The position numbers were made by a program, and so were the translations under genes. A model generated the notes under the pieces. The model saw nothing but the letters and a program-made list of their open reading frames with translations. It was not told the DNA's origin and did no database searches. Below are positions 54,078 through 62,926 of a stretch of DNA of 64,000 nucleotides, in pieces. The stretch is from NCBI RefSeq assembly GCF_041428715.1, contig NZ_CP155572.1. The stretch is one strand, 5' to 3'. The stretch's first letter is position 1; every line of letters begins with the position of its first letter. This DNA is from Sporomusa malonica. Lineage in GTDB: Bacteria; Bacillota; Negativicutes; Sporomusales; Sporomusaceae.

Positions 54078-54967
54078 TTCTTGTCGGCAAACTTACGTCG
54101 AGTTGACTGTAGAAAATTTTCTAATGTTGGAGATAGCCATTTGTCTTTATGGTAAATAATTTGGGTATACATCCCACCATTGGGGTTCGGCCAAGGCAGC
54201 TCAATCAAAAGATTATTCGCTAATTCTTTTTCTACATAAATCCTTGGCAAAATAGCAAGACCCAGTCCACTTATTACAAACTGCTTAATTGCCTCAATAT
54301 TTTTCACTTTCATAAATGACCTGGGCAGTATATTGTTACTGTTTAATAAATCATCAATGAATGCTCTATAAGCACACCCTGCTTGAGGTACAATGAAATC
54401 TTCTATCGCAAAATCTGATACCTCAATCTCAGTCTGTTGTGCCAAAGAATGCTCAGGAGAAGCGATAAATACCATAGTCTCTGGGCATAGTATTTCTGCA
54501 GTGAGATCAGGGTATGGGACTTTACCCGAAAAAATAAACGCTATATCGATGACATTATTTTTTAAGTCATCATGAAACTTAGCAATATCACCAAAATTTA
54601 ATTCAATATGAATACTTGGATGCTCTTGGCGAAACTCCTTGAGTAATCCAGGAAGTCGAACCACCGAAAAAGTTTCACTTGCCCCAATGATAATTTTGCT
54701 ATATGGCGTTTTTTCGGCAGATACTGCGTCGGCAGCTTCTTCGGTAAGTTTGAGGATTCGTTCTGCATATCCTAGAAAACATTCTCCCTCTCGGGTTAAG
54801 CGGACGCGATGACCAAGACGATCAAATAATTTGACATTTAGCTCTTTTTCTAAGGATTGAATATGGGTTGTTAGGGTAGGCTGTGTATAACCCAAAAACT
54901 CTGCCGCCTGTGCAAAGCTGCCCTTTTTCGTTATAGCAATCAGTGATTGTAGTTGCCTAAATTCCAT
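54074..54967 (-). CDS. LysR family regulator (CysB/CynR branch)
   Basis: 297 residues. The helix-turn-helix is at FRQLQSLIAITKKGSFAQAA and EFLGYTQPTLTTHIQSLEKE, and an effector domain follows with IIIGASETFSVVRLPGLL, a common periplasmic-binding-like start. It is divergent from the LUD-domain gene 140 bases away, which it probably controls. A small inverted repeat (TATCAT-ACC-ATGATA) lies between them. Confidence 0.9.
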   Translation of the reverse strand: MEFRQLQSLIAITKKGSFAQAAEFLGYTQPTLTTHIQSLEKELNVKLFDRLGHRVRLTREGECFLGYAERILKLTEEAADAVSAEKTPYSKIIIGASETFSVVRLPGLLKEFRQEHPSIHIELNFGDIAKFHDDLKNNVIDIAFIFSGKVPYPDLTAEILCPETMVFIASPEHSLAQQTEIEVSDFAIEDFIVPQAGCAYRAFIDDLLNSNNILPRSFMKVKNIEAIKQFVISGLGLAILPRIYVEKELANNLLIELPWPNPNGGMYTQIIYHKDKWLSPTLENFLQSTRRKFADKN

Positions 54968-55028
54968 GACAATCCTCTCGATAAAAATTTTATATAGTAT
55001 ATATTTTTACAATTAATTTTACAAATAT

Positions 55029-55043
55029 TATCATACCATGATA
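55029..55043. promoter_or_regulatory. Inverted repeat between LysR and LUD genes
   Basis: TATCAT-ACC-ATGATA, with T and A at the ends as in LysR boxes. A weak candidate for the LysR operator. Confidence 0.35.
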
Positions 55044-55107
55044 CATTAAACATATCAACAACTACAGAACACCAATAAATATCGCTATATTTAGGGAGGA
55101 ATACAAG

Positions 55108-55731
55108 ATGCATAATGAGACACTTGCCTTAAAAACAGTTGAGGCTTTACAAAAAAACAGATTCGCTTCTGCGTATTTTCAGACTGCTCAAGAGGCTTTG
55201 GAACAACTCTTTTCCGCAATTCCAGCAAATGCAACGGTTGGGATTGGTGGTTCTTGGACATTGATTCAGCTTGAGTTAGTTGAAAAGTTAGAGGCACGTG
55301 GGAATACGGTTTTTTGCCATCATAAACCCGGCTTAAGCCCAGAGGAAGTATTGGACATACGCCGTAAGCAGCTTACCTGCGACGTGTTTTTGACAAGCAC
55401 CAATGCGATCACAGAAGATGGCCGCCTAGTCAATACCGATGCGACCGGAAACAGGGTTGCGGCAATGATATTTGGCCCCAAAAAGGTTATTATTCTTGCA
55501 GGCGTTAACAAAATTGTAGATACCCTGAATGAGGCACAAGAGCGTATCCGGACGACAGCAGCACCACTTAACAACAAACGCCTAAATCGCCCTAATCCCT
55601 GTGTAAAAACCGGTTACTGTGTGGATTGCCAAGGCCCAACGCGGCTTTGCAATGTTACTACCATCATTCACAAGCGTCCGCCGGCATCAGATATTCATGT
55701 CTGGGTGGTTGGCGAAGAATTAGGATATTAA
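55108..55731 (+). CDS. LUD-domain (LutC-like) protein
   Basis: 207 residues with the LUD (DUF162) fold: ANATVGIGGSWTLIQLELVE near the start, then DVFLTSTNAITEDGRLVNTDATGNRVAAMIFGP, a typical LUD block, and cysteines near the end (CVKTGYCVDCQGPTRLC). LutC-type proteins act in lactate oxidation with LutA and LutB, which are absent here. Stand-alone LUD proteins are common in anaerobes with unknown roles. GGGAGGAA precedes the ATG, and a terminator follows. Confidence 0.82.
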   Translation: MHNETLALKTVEALQKNRFASAYFQTAQEALEQLFSAIPANATVGIGGSWTLIQLELVEKLEARGNTVFCHHKPGLSPEEVLDIRRKQLTCDVFLTSTNAITEDGRLVNTDATGNRVAAMIFGPKKVIILAGVNKIVDTLNEAQERIRTTAAPLNNKRLNRPNPCVKTGYCVDCQGPTRLCNVTTIIHKRPPASDIHVWVVGEELGY

Positions 55732-56033
55732 AGATACAATAATAGAGGGGAAGGCTCCTAAAGCCTTCCCCTCTTAACCAGAGCGCCCATCCCTATAGCA
55801 TTCATGACACACGATACTTACCAGATTTACACCACTTACTTCCCGAAACTGGATAATTATTCGTACACCTGCAATTCACGTACCTTGGATGGAACAAACG
55901 CGGTTTAAATACTTTTTGGGTAAACAAAAAACACTACCCTGCCAGATTAACGAACCTATTTGCAACAAACGGAAAACGGAAAGTTTCCTACCTACTGCAC
56001 TGGGTTGAATCTACGGCGCTATAAGGATGGTGC
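55732..56033. other. Intergenic region between the LUD gene and a GGDEF-EAL gene
   Basis: Apart from the terminator, nothing recognisable is seen: no ribosome-binding site, repeat or conserved frame. Confidence 0.4.
55745..55777 (+). terminator. Intrinsic terminator of the LUD gene
   Basis: GAGGGGAAGGCT-CCTA-AAGCCTTCCCCTC followed by TTAACC. Strong stem with few T residues. Confidence 0.75.
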
Positions 56034-58022
56034 TTACTTAGATAATAACATAAGTTCACTATTTTGGCAAGCGTTATTATTCAGAAATTTTCGATTGATA
56101 AGCCAAACATTAACCTCATTCTCCGGTATAGGCCTGCTAATGTAATAGCCCTGAGCAAAATCACAGCTATGGTGATACAGATAACTCAGTTGCTCCCCTG
56201 TTTCAACACCTTCGGCAACAACAATCAGCCCAAGCTTATGAGCCATGGTAATAATACCTTCAACAATGGCCCTAGTCGCGGTATTATTCACTTGCGGCAG
56301 ATTATCTACGAAAGTTTTATCCAACTTTAGTGTACAGATAGGCAATTGCCGCAAATACGTCAGCGAGGAATACCCAGTGCCAAAATCATCTAACGCCAGA
56401 CTTACACCCATGGTGGCAAGCTCGTCAAGCTGTTTGAGGCTTGTTCCCGAGGACTCCATTAAAATGGATTCGGTTATCTCCAGCTCCAAGAGCCAGGGTT
56501 CAAGCTGAAACTCCTGCAGAGTTTCTTTAACATTCTCAATTACGTTGCCCACAACCAACTGGTTAACCGAAATGTTTACTGCAATCTTCAAATCCGCATA
56601 GCCGGCCTCATGCAATTTCTTAATAAACCCGCACGCCTGCCTTATGACCCATTCACCAATAGGAATAATCATTCCGGTACTTTCAGCTACCGGAATAAAC
56701 TTTAGCGGTGGCACAGAACCAAGGTCCTTACTATTCCAGCGGAGCAATGCCTCAAATCCTGTGACCTGGTTATCTGCCAAATTAATAATTGGCTGATAGT
56801 GCAGCGCCAGTTCATTATTGACAAGCGCCTGCCTAAGACCGCTCTCTATCGCGAGTCTCTCCATGACCACGGCCTCCATAAAGCTGTCGAACAGACAAAA
56901 ACTGTTCTTTCCTGATTCTTTAGCCCGGTACATAGCCATATCTGCCTTACGCAGCAATCCGGCAACATCCCTGCCATGTTCAGGATATAACACAACCCCA
57001 ATGCTTGTCGTAGTAAAAAACAAGGTATTTTTAATTTCAAAAGGTTCGTGCATCACAGCTACAATCTTTTTAGCAAATGCAACCGCCTCTTCCTGAGAAA
57101 CGCCTGGCAGCGATATCGCAAATTCATCACCGCCTAAGCGAGCAAAAATCCCGTTCGGCGGCATAACCTGTTCAACCCGCTTTACCAGGGCAATCAGGAC
57201 TAAATTACCCCAGTCATGGCCATACGAATCATTAATAAGTTTAAAGTTATCAAGATCAATATAGAATAATCCGCCCCTAACCAATTCTTTCTTGGCCAAT
57301 GCAACAGACACGTTTTCACTGAAGTGGCTAGCGTTCGGGAGACCTGTCAAGCTATCATAATACGCATACCTGTACAACCGCTCTTCTGACCGGGTAATAA
57401 TTCTGGAGGTTACAATCCAGATAATTAATATGAGTATAATAACAACTGATGCACCGGCCAAATATTTTCCCTTGACTGCTCTTACCAATTCTGCCGAATC
57501 CTTAGTGGCTTTGTTAGACTCTGCGGCATTGTATTCAATAAGGGACATGATCTTCTCATCAATTTGCTGCCAATACCCCATCAACTGGCTCAACTGCGTC
57601 GAATCGTTCCAGCGTGCTGCCGACCAGGGATCTGATGCTATTGCTTTTGCTTCAGGTAAAAATTTATCCCAGGCTTTTTTAACCTCATCAAACAGTCTCT
57701 GTTCTTCCAAACTACTGATATATCGTAAACTATAAATCATATGCCGGGAATTGACTTCAGTCATAATATCCAGTGATTTTCGGCGTGCTTCTTCAATTTT
57801 CAGGCTATCCTGCTCAGTTGTCAGGTCATATAACAGGCGTTGAATCGCAGAGGCCGTAATACTCATCCGGCCCAATGCCTCCACACTCGGCATATGATTT
57901 ACTTGGATTTGATCAACATTCTGCTCAAGTTCTACGAAATCACCATAACTAAGTAAGCCCGAGATTAGAACCACAACAACAATTAAAACATAACCTGCGG
58001 CCAGTTTATATTTTGTACTCAA
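56034..58022 (-). CDS. Membrane GGDEF-EAL protein with four-helix sensor
   Basis: 662 residues. An N-terminal helix (8-28), an extracytoplasmic four-helix-bundle sensor (about 30-190, MCP 4HB-like), a second helix near 192-212, then GGDEF (RLGGDEFAI) and EAL (GFEALLRW, DDFGTGYSSL). Both catalytic motifs are intact, so it could synthesise or degrade cyclic di-GMP. The TTG start at 58022 follows GAGGTGA by seven bases. No operon partners are visible. Confidence 0.88.
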   Translation of the reverse strand: MSTKYKLAAGYVLIVVVVLISGLLSYGDFVELEQNVDQIQVNHMPSVEALGRMSITASAIQRLLYDLTTEQDSLKIEEARRKSLDIMTEVNSRHMIYSLRYISSLEEQRLFDEVKKAWDKFLPEAKAIASDPWSAARWNDSTQLSQLMGYWQQIDEKIMSLIEYNAAESNKATKDSAELVRAVKGKYLAGASVVIILILIIWIVTSRIITRSEERLYRYAYYDSLTGLPNASHFSENVSVALAKKELVRGGLFYIDLDNFKLINDSYGHDWGNLVLIALVKRVEQVMPPNGIFARLGGDEFAISLPGVSQEEAVAFAKKIVAVMHEPFEIKNTLFFTTTSIGVVLYPEHGRDVAGLLRKADMAMYRAKESGKNSFCLFDSFMEAVVMERLAIESGLRQALVNNELALHYQPIINLADNQVTGFEALLRWNSKDLGSVPPLKFIPVAESTGMIIPIGEWVIRQACGFIKKLHEAGYADLKIAVNISVNQLVVGNVIENVKETLQEFQLEPWLLELEITESILMESSGTSLKQLDELATMGVSLALDDFGTGYSSLTYLRQLPICTLKLDKTFVDNLPQVNNTATRAIVEGIITMAHKLGLIVVAEGVETGEQLSYLYHHSCDFAQGYYISRPIPENEVNVWLINRKFLNNNACQNSELMLLSK

Positions 58023-58095
58023 TACCGATCACCTCGTGGCTAGTTTACCTAATTATGTCATGCTTGTGGAAATATGACAATATGTGTTTTTTAAT

Positions 58096-58129
58096 AATCA
58101 AAAAGCTCCCGAGTAATCCGGGAGCTTTT
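58096..58129 (-). terminator. Intrinsic terminator of the CoA-transferase gene
   Basis: AAAAGCTCCCG pairs with CGGGAGCTTTT, followed by TTTGATTATT on the minus strand. Confidence 0.85.
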
Positions 58130-58154
58130 GAATTCCTTGTCATCTGGCAGCTAA

Positions 58155-59336
58155 TCAGCTTTTGTTGTTAAAAAATTCATCAACTTGAGCTTGATCCCAA
58201 CCGAGTATTTCCTGTAATATTTCACTGGTATGCTGCCCTAAGAGCGGCGCATGGGTTTCGACAGATCCGGGAGTAGCTGACATTTTAACAGGTACGCCAG
58301 GCATTTTAAGACTGCCTGCTACCGGATGTTCTACTTCTACAATCATCTCTCTGGCCTTAATATGAGGGTCATTGACGATCTTATCAATGGTGTTTATCGG
58401 GGCGCAAGGCAACCCTGCCTCCTCTAGAATCTCAAGCCACTCATTAATTGTCTTAACCTTAAAGATTTCATTGAGGATGTTACCCAATTCTTTGGCATTA
58501 GCGGTACGATTAGAATTAGTATCAAAGCGGGCATCTTTTATTAGATCTGAACGGCCTAGAATATTACACAGACGCTCCCACAGGCGATCATTACCAGCGC
58601 CGACAATAATAAAACCGTCCTCGGCGGTATAGGATGCGAAAGGCGTAATAGAAGGATGACGGTTGCCTAACGGTCCGGGTACCACGCCAGATGTAACATA
58701 ACGGGCTATGGCATTTTCCAATATAGCCAACTGACAATCCAGCATACCAACATCGACTTTTTGCCCTTCGCCTGTCCGTTCCCGGTGATACATGGCAAGC
58801 ATAACGCCATATGCGGTAAACATACCGGCAATAACATCACCTACTGAGGCGCCAATACGAGTGGGCTCCCCGTTTTCTGCACCGGTAATGCTCATAATTC
58901 CCCCCATGGCTTGTACGATGATATCATAGGCAGGCTTATCACGGTAAGGCCCGGTATGGCCAAAACCAGAACATGCAGCATAGATCAGCTTGGGATTAAT
59001 CTTTTTTAGTTCTTCATAACCAAGCCCAAATTTTTCCATAGTGCCAGGCCGATAATTCTCCACAACTACATCAGCATGTTTTACTAATTCTTTAAATAGA
59101 TCACACTCTTCCTTACGTTTAAAATTCAAGGTAATAGAGCGTTTATTTCTGTTCAGACTCATAAAGTAAGCGCTCTCCTTACCAATAAAAGGCCCAAATG
59201 CCCTGGAATCATCTCCTACCTGCGGTGGTTCAATTTTTATAATATCTGCTCCGAAATCAGCTAACATCATGGTGCAGTATGGACCAGCCAACACCCGGCT
59301 TAAATCCAATACCCGAACTCCTTCAAGTGCTTTCAC
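58155..59336 (-). CDS. CaiB/BaiF family CoA-transferase
   Basis: 393 residues of the family III CoA-transferases: LEGVRVLDLSRVLAGPYCTMMLADFGADIIKIEPP at the start, NRNKRSITLNFKRKEECDLF, NYRPGTMEKFGLGYEEL and GFGHTGPYRDKPAYDIIVQAM. The catalytic Asp is in VDVGMLDCQLAI. Members move CoA between carboxylic acids such as formyl, succinyl or carnitine derivatives; the substrate is not clear here. The GTG at 59336 follows GGGAG by nine bases. An attenuator-like hairpin and a HutP-like gene lie directly upstream. Confidence 0.85.
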   Translation of the reverse strand: MKALEGVRVLDLSRVLAGPYCTMMLADFGADIIKIEPPQVGDDSRAFGPFIGKESAYFMSLNRNKRSITLNFKRKEECDLFKELVKHADVVVENYRPGTMEKFGLGYEELKKINPKLIYAACSGFGHTGPYRDKPAYDIIVQAMGGIMSITGAENGEPTRIGASVGDVIAGMFTAYGVMLAMYHRERTGEGQKVDVGMLDCQLAILENAIARYVTSGVVPGPLGNRHPSITPFASYTAEDGFIIVGAGNDRLWERLCNILGRSDLIKDARFDTNSNRTANAKELGNILNEIFKVKTINEWLEILEEAGLPCAPINTIDKIVNDPHIKAREMIVEVEHPVAGSLKMPGVPVKMSATPGSVETHAPLLGQHTSEILQEILGWDQAQVDEFFNNKS

Positions 59337-59379
59337 AATAGATCTCTCCCTTATCAATAAATTACCGTGGTATAGAGGG

Positions 59380-59425
59380 TTAAAAACATAAAGGGACAGA
59401 TGGAATATACATTCCACTCTGTCCC
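59380..59425 (-). terminator. Attenuator-like hairpin between the HutP-like and CoA-transferase genes
   Basis: GGGACAGA and TCTGTCCC pair, with TGGAAT/ATTCCA above; TTTATGTTTTT follows on the minus strand. It lies 44 bases upstream of the CoA-transferase start. Confidence 0.78.
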
Positions 59426-59435
59426 TCATTCACTC
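59417..59435 (-). promoter_or_regulatory. GAG triplet array before the attenuator
   Basis: Transcript reads GAG-UGAAU-GAG-GGACA-GAG: three GAG triplets at 8-base periodicity, the third inside the 5' arm of the hairpin. Analogous to the NAG triplets bound by HutP, but with 5-base spacers. This is a hypothesis. Confidence 0.4.
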
Positions 59436-59445
59436 TTATATAGTT

Positions 59446-59898
59446 TTATACGCCTAAGTGCATAATTCCCAGCCCAGCTCGTTCATGGTTAGTCAACGGA
59501 TGAATAGCCGATTCCCCGAACAAAGCAACCGCAACCCACTGGTCATCTCGAACAATGGCTATTTTGACAGCGATACTGGCACTGCTGGCTACGTTGACCA
59601 TGACTCCGCGCTTAGCTTCATCTGTCGCATGAAGCAACGCGTGGTAGTTTGTTGGCGTTTTAGAGATTATTCCAGTATTAAGCGCAGCACCAAGTACCGC
59701 CTTAGTAACCTTTCCCTGAAATTCGGATAATGCCGAATTTCCGCCCACTTCAGTCACAACAACTTTATAGCCCTGAGCAGCAAGCATCTTTTTAACAAAG
59801 TCTTCATCTGCCATGGTTCTAGTTAACGCCAACAGCATTGCAGCCGTCCCAACACTTTTGATACTCTCCGCCATAAACGGCCGATCAAGTTGATTCAT
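59446..59898 (-). CDS. HutP-family RNA-binding antiterminator paralogue
   Basis: 150 residues aligning along the whole length with the HutP at 30461: GKV near residue 62, HALLHATDEAKRG at 86-98 and WVAVALFGES...NHERAGLGI at the end. The metal ligands His86, His90 and His138 and Glu94 are kept, but Val101 replaces the Arg that contacts the histidine carboxylate in HutP. The ATG at 59898 follows GAGGG by seven bases, and a TTGACG/TAGAAT promoter lies upstream. It directly precedes the attenuator and CoA-transferase gene. It probably binds another ligand. Confidence 0.75.
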   Translation of the reverse strand: MNQLDRPFMAESIKSVGTAAMLLALTRTMADEDFVKKMLAAQGYKVVVTEVGGNSALSEFQGKVTKAVLGAALNTGIISKTPTNYHALLHATDEAKRGVMVNVASSASIAVKIAIVRDDQWVAVALFGESAIHPLTNHERAGLGIMHLGV

Positions 59899-59927
59899 GC
59901 TCATTCCCTCTATCTCACTCTATGCCA

Positions 59928-59956
59928 ATTCTACATTATTCTCGCAATTTCGTCAA
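59928..59956 (-). promoter_or_regulatory. Sigma-A type promoter of the HutP-like gene
   Basis: TTGACG at 59951-59956 and TAGAAT at 59928-59933 with a 17-base spacer. A start near 59921 would give a leader of about 23 bases. Confidence 0.75.
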
Positions 59957-60024
59957 TACACAACAAAAAATCTCATGTTCGTTCTAGCCTTTCAGTCTCT
60001 CGATTACTATATAAGACGCACTAA

Positions 60025-60047
60025 CCCCGCACCTTGGAGGTGCGGGG
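60025..60047. terminator. Strong GC hairpin after cheW
   Basis: CCCCGCACCT-TGG-AGGTGCGGGG, just after the cheW stop (60064). No T-run follows, so the terminator role is inferred from position. Confidence 0.6.
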
Positions 60048-60063
60048 CATGCAAGGATATGGT

Positions 60064-60537
60064 TCATGAACTAACAATAAGACTACCTAGTAATGCTGAA
60101 TCGACTTCTCCACTAACCAGAATTTTATCCAGATCCAACATAACAACTAATCTATCCTCGATTTTTCCGATGCCTGTTATACATTGATTTAAAGACTGCT
60201 GGATAAATGAAGGAGCCGGCTCAATCTCTTCTGAATTAAATGTGATAATATCTGTCACTTCGTCAACTAAGAATCCCACTATTGAATCATTGGCATATGC
60301 CATCATTATTTTTCTTTCCTCTGCGAAAGACTGCCTATCCAGCTTGAACTTCTTGCGCAGATTGAGTACATAACTGACTTTTCCGCGCCAGTTAATCATT
60401 CCCTCAATGGCATCAGAAGAACTTGGGACTGTTTGAATACTGACTTTATTCGCTCTCATAATACCATTCACAAGTTTTGCATCAATGCCAAACTCTCTAC
60501 CGTCAATATCAAATACAACCATTTGAATACGTGCCAT
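60064..60537 (-). CDS. CheW-like chemotaxis adaptor
   Basis: 157 residues with the CheW pattern: MVVFDIDGREFGIDAKLVNGIM, then VPSSSDAIEGMINWRGKVSYVLNLRKKF and IVGFLVDEVTDIITF, GIGKIEDRLVVMLDLDKIL near the end. CheW links receptors to CheA. The ATG at 60537 follows GGAGGGGG. It starts 21 bases after the PocR-MCP gene ends, so the two are one operon and act together. Confidence 0.9.
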   Translation of the reverse strand: MARIQMVVFDIDGREFGIDAKLVNGIMRANKVSIQTVPSSSDAIEGMINWRGKVSYVLNLRKKFKLDRQSFAEERKIMMAYANDSIVGFLVDEVTDIITFNSEEIEPAPSFIQQSLNQCITGIGKIEDRLVVMLDLDKILVSGEVDSALLGSLIVSS

Positions 60538-60558
60538 TATGCCCCCTCCCTTCACCTA

Positions 60559-61611
60559 TCACTTTTCATTTGCCATTGTGTGTAACTGCTCGGCCATTGT
60601 TGTTACTTCCTGGATACTTGCAGTCACTTCCTCGATGGCGGCAGCTTGTTGTTCTACGGTTACTGAGGTAGCCTGCCCCATAGTCACAGTCTTATTGACT
60701 GATTCCTGAATAATAGTGGTAAACTCTTTTATTTTGCCGACCGTTTGCTTGGAATCACCAGAGAGTTTCCGGATTTCCTGTGCTACCACACCGAAGCCCA
60801 GGCCGGCATCCCCAGCCCTAGCGGCCTCAATGGCGGCGTTAAGACCTAATAGCCGGGTTTCATCAGCGATCTCTTTAATAAAGTCCATAACTTCGTTAAT
60901 TTTACCTGAAACAATATTTACATTCTGGATTTCCGCATTCAAGGTATTTTGGTTATTGCTCACATCACTGGCCGAGGCCGCTAATTCTTCCATTGTTGCC
61001 GATATTTGAATCACACTATCATTGATTAATCCTGCCATGTGCTTGAGTTTATGCTGCTGATACCAAGTCTTAGAGAGTGTGTTAGCAACCAGATATAACA
61101 TAGTAGCTGCCGATTCAAGACTCTTTCGCGATATTTGTTTCACTTCGCGTAACGCGGCTATGTATTCGTCAGGGTCAACGCCGATTTCCTGCGCAACCTT
61201 GCGATAATAGAACTCATCTGGAACCGAGGTCAAAACTTGTCCGCCCAGGATAGAACCAATTTGCCGTCCCTCCAACATAATGGGTGCACCAAAGTCAACT
61301 AGTCCGGCATGACAGTCATAGATAGCAGGTTTATTGGTTCTTGCTGATTCCTCTCCGCCTTTGCGGTCGCACTCCATACAACGGGCAAGGCCAGTTTTTG
61401 ATCCTCTGGTGTATTCCATGCAAAACCTGGTAAAATTACTGGGCTTAGTAACAGGGTTGCCCTCCATATCAACGGTGATACTTGCCACTCCTAAAGATTC
61501 TGCAAAAGTATCCTGGAACTTTTGCAGAAAGTCCATATCGATAATGTCCTGCAATTTAACGGTGTTGGAATTGTCCAAACCTTGACTCTGATCTACTACT
61601 TTTGTACTCAT
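60559..61611 (-). CDS. Soluble chemoreceptor with PocR ligand-binding domain
   Basis: 350 residues. The PocR domain (about 25-190) has FLQKFQDTFAESLGVASITVD, RFCMEYTRGSKTGLARCMECDRKGG and YDCHAGLVDFGAPIMLEGRQIGSILGGQV, with the family's cysteines. An MCP signalling tip follows (EIADETRLLGLNAAIEAARAG, then DAGLGFGVVAQEIRKLSGDS). No membrane helix is present, so it is a cytoplasmic receptor. PocR domains often bind small hydrocarbon derivatives. The ATG at 61611 follows GGAGG by eight bases. It is paired with cheW. Confidence 0.88.
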   Translation of the reverse strand: MSTKVVDQSQGLDNSNTVKLQDIIDMDFLQKFQDTFAESLGVASITVDMEGNPVTKPSNFTRFCMEYTRGSKTGLARCMECDRKGGEESARTNKPAIYDCHAGLVDFGAPIMLEGRQIGSILGGQVLTSVPDEFYYRKVAQEIGVDPDEYIAALREVKQISRKSLESAATMLYLVANTLSKTWYQQHKLKHMAGLINDSVIQISATMEELAASASDVSNNQNTLNAEIQNVNIVSGKINEVMDFIKEIADETRLLGLNAAIEAARAGDAGLGFGVVAQEIRKLSGDSKQTVGKIKEFTTIIQESVNKTVTMGQATSVTVEQQAAAIEEVTASIQEVTTMAEQLHTMANEK

Positions 61612-61748
61612 CAATTCGACCTCCAACATATATTTTGAATTTTCTCAATATATGTTGATTTCGTTTTTTAAGCTAAGATTCCCTTGATAAATTTGATGAA
61701 ATTATATAAACTTCTTGCTCTTTCCCGAATCTTCGACTTTTTTTCCAT

Positions 61749-61786
61749 ATAAAAAGAGTAGTAAACTCCAGTTTACTACTCTTTTA
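61749..61786 (-). terminator. Intrinsic terminator of the DGC operon
   Basis: AAAGAGTAGTAAACT pairs with its complement, followed by CTTTTTATATGG on the minus strand. Confidence 0.88.
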
Positions 61787-61824
61787 CTCCATTTGACATA
61801 GACAAATTCAGTTGCATCTTCAGC

Positions 61825-62340
61825 TTATATACAATTACAGCCATTGCTACAATCACAATTTTTGCTGTCAGCACTACCGCAGCCACAGTTACAAGTATGT
61901 TTACTTTTTTCCCCGGTCATACGCGCCAACATTGCCAGCAATCCATCAACCTTAGCTGTTACATCGCTGATAACTGCATTAACCTTTTCTGCATATGTGC
62001 TAGCGACAACCGCCTCTGTTGCAGCCGGCAAAGCAGCGATCTCACTCCCGAGAACATCGGGCACTGATGCGGAAACAATAACTTTGCCACTATATTTTTC
62101 CACCACACCACAGGCGCAAGCCTGACTGCATCCCTCCACCGTTATTGTTGGATAAATCCTGGCAAATTCCTGTTCTTTCATGTTCCCAGTTAAAAAGAGC
62201 GGCAGACACTGACCCACAGTCTGTCCAGGCCGTAGTTCGCTAATGACTTTCCCTGCCGCCATCCTGGCTATTACCCCGCCCAGACAGTCAACACCACTAC
62301 AAGCAACTATACCAACGCGGAAAGCGCCGCTCTCCATCAT
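61825..62340 (-). CDS. DGC-domain putative zinc-binding protein with Cys-rich tail
   Basis: 171 residues. The DGC-type core has GIVACSGVDCLGGVIARMAAG, QCLPLFLTGN and VEGCSQACACGVVEKY, with conserved Cys positions that would bind zinc. The last 25 residues are a Cys/Gly-rich tail (TCNCGCGSADSKNCDCSNGC), probably another metal site. Translation is coupled to the upstream DGC gene by a four-base overlap. The function is not established. Confidence 0.75.
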   Translation of the reverse strand: MMESGAFRVGIVACSGVDCLGGVIARMAAGKVISELRPGQTVGQCLPLFLTGNMKEQEFARIYPTITVEGCSQACACGVVEKYSGKVIVSASVPDVLGSEIAALPAATEAVVASTYAEKVNAVISDVTAKVDGLLAMLARMTGEKSKHTCNCGCGSADSKNCDCSNGCNCI

Positions 62341-62753
62341 ACATTTCCTCCTTTTGGTCCCAATTCTTTGACAGCAGCCGCCACATCCTGAGCGACTATT
62401 CCAGCCAATGACAACCCTCGTTGGTTTAATCCCGCAATTGAGCCTACATCTTCTGATTCTAATGTTACAAGTGTATCAGCTATTACAATCTGCCGCCTGA
62501 TATCCCCGCCGTAGATCTCTACGTTTTTTGATGCGCACTTTCTCGCGCAGCCATCTACTGTTATACACGCTACTCCATCAAGCTTAGCAATAGCCTCAAT
62601 ATTACCCACAACAATTCTTGCTAGACACATGACTTCGGCCTGATTTTCGGCTAGCTCAGCCCCAGCCTGCACTATTGCTTCATGAGCAATTAATCCATTA
62701 ACTTTATCCTGCCCGCCACAGGCAATTAGCTTTATCCTATCCCAGTCTGCCAT
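62337..62753 (-). CDS. DGC-domain putative zinc-binding protein
   Basis: 138 residues with the DGC core: IKLIACGGQDKVNGLIAHEAIVQAG, VMCLARIVVGN, and VDGCARKCASKNVEIYGGD. It is shorter than its partner, without the Cys-rich tail. It comes first of the pair and overlaps it by ATGA. It lies downstream of a small thioredoxin, suggesting a shared role in metal or redox handling. Confidence 0.75.
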   Translation of the reverse strand: MADWDRIKLIACGGQDKVNGLIAHEAIVQAGAELAENQAEVMCLARIVVGNIEAIAKLDGVACITVDGCARKCASKNVEIYGGDIRRQIVIADTLVTLESEDVGSIAGLNQRGLSLAGIVAQDVAAAVKELGPKGGNV

Positions 62754-62831
62754 AGTTTCCCTCCCCCTTATATATCTCTGTTTAATACCATATTATTTGC
62801 GTTTAAAAATTCTGTCAATTAAAATCAAAGA

Positions 62832-62870
62832 AAAGACCAGTAATCTATTTGAATTTACTGGTCTTTTCAC
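62832..62870. terminator. Terminator after the small thioredoxin gene
   Basis: AAAAGACCAGTAA pairs with TTACTGGTCTTTT; T residues flank both sides. Confidence 0.82.
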
Positions 62871-62926
62871 TATGCTTTCTATGAAGCAATACACTTTTGC
62901 TGCAAAAAAGCACTACTGTTTATGGT

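Noticed and set aside
59446..59904. GlcG/HbpS-like haem-binding protein
   Set aside because: At first glance the AVALFGES ending resembles GlcG-type proteins, but the HALxH, EA, AVALxG and HExxGLGI blocks align with HutP in order and spacing.
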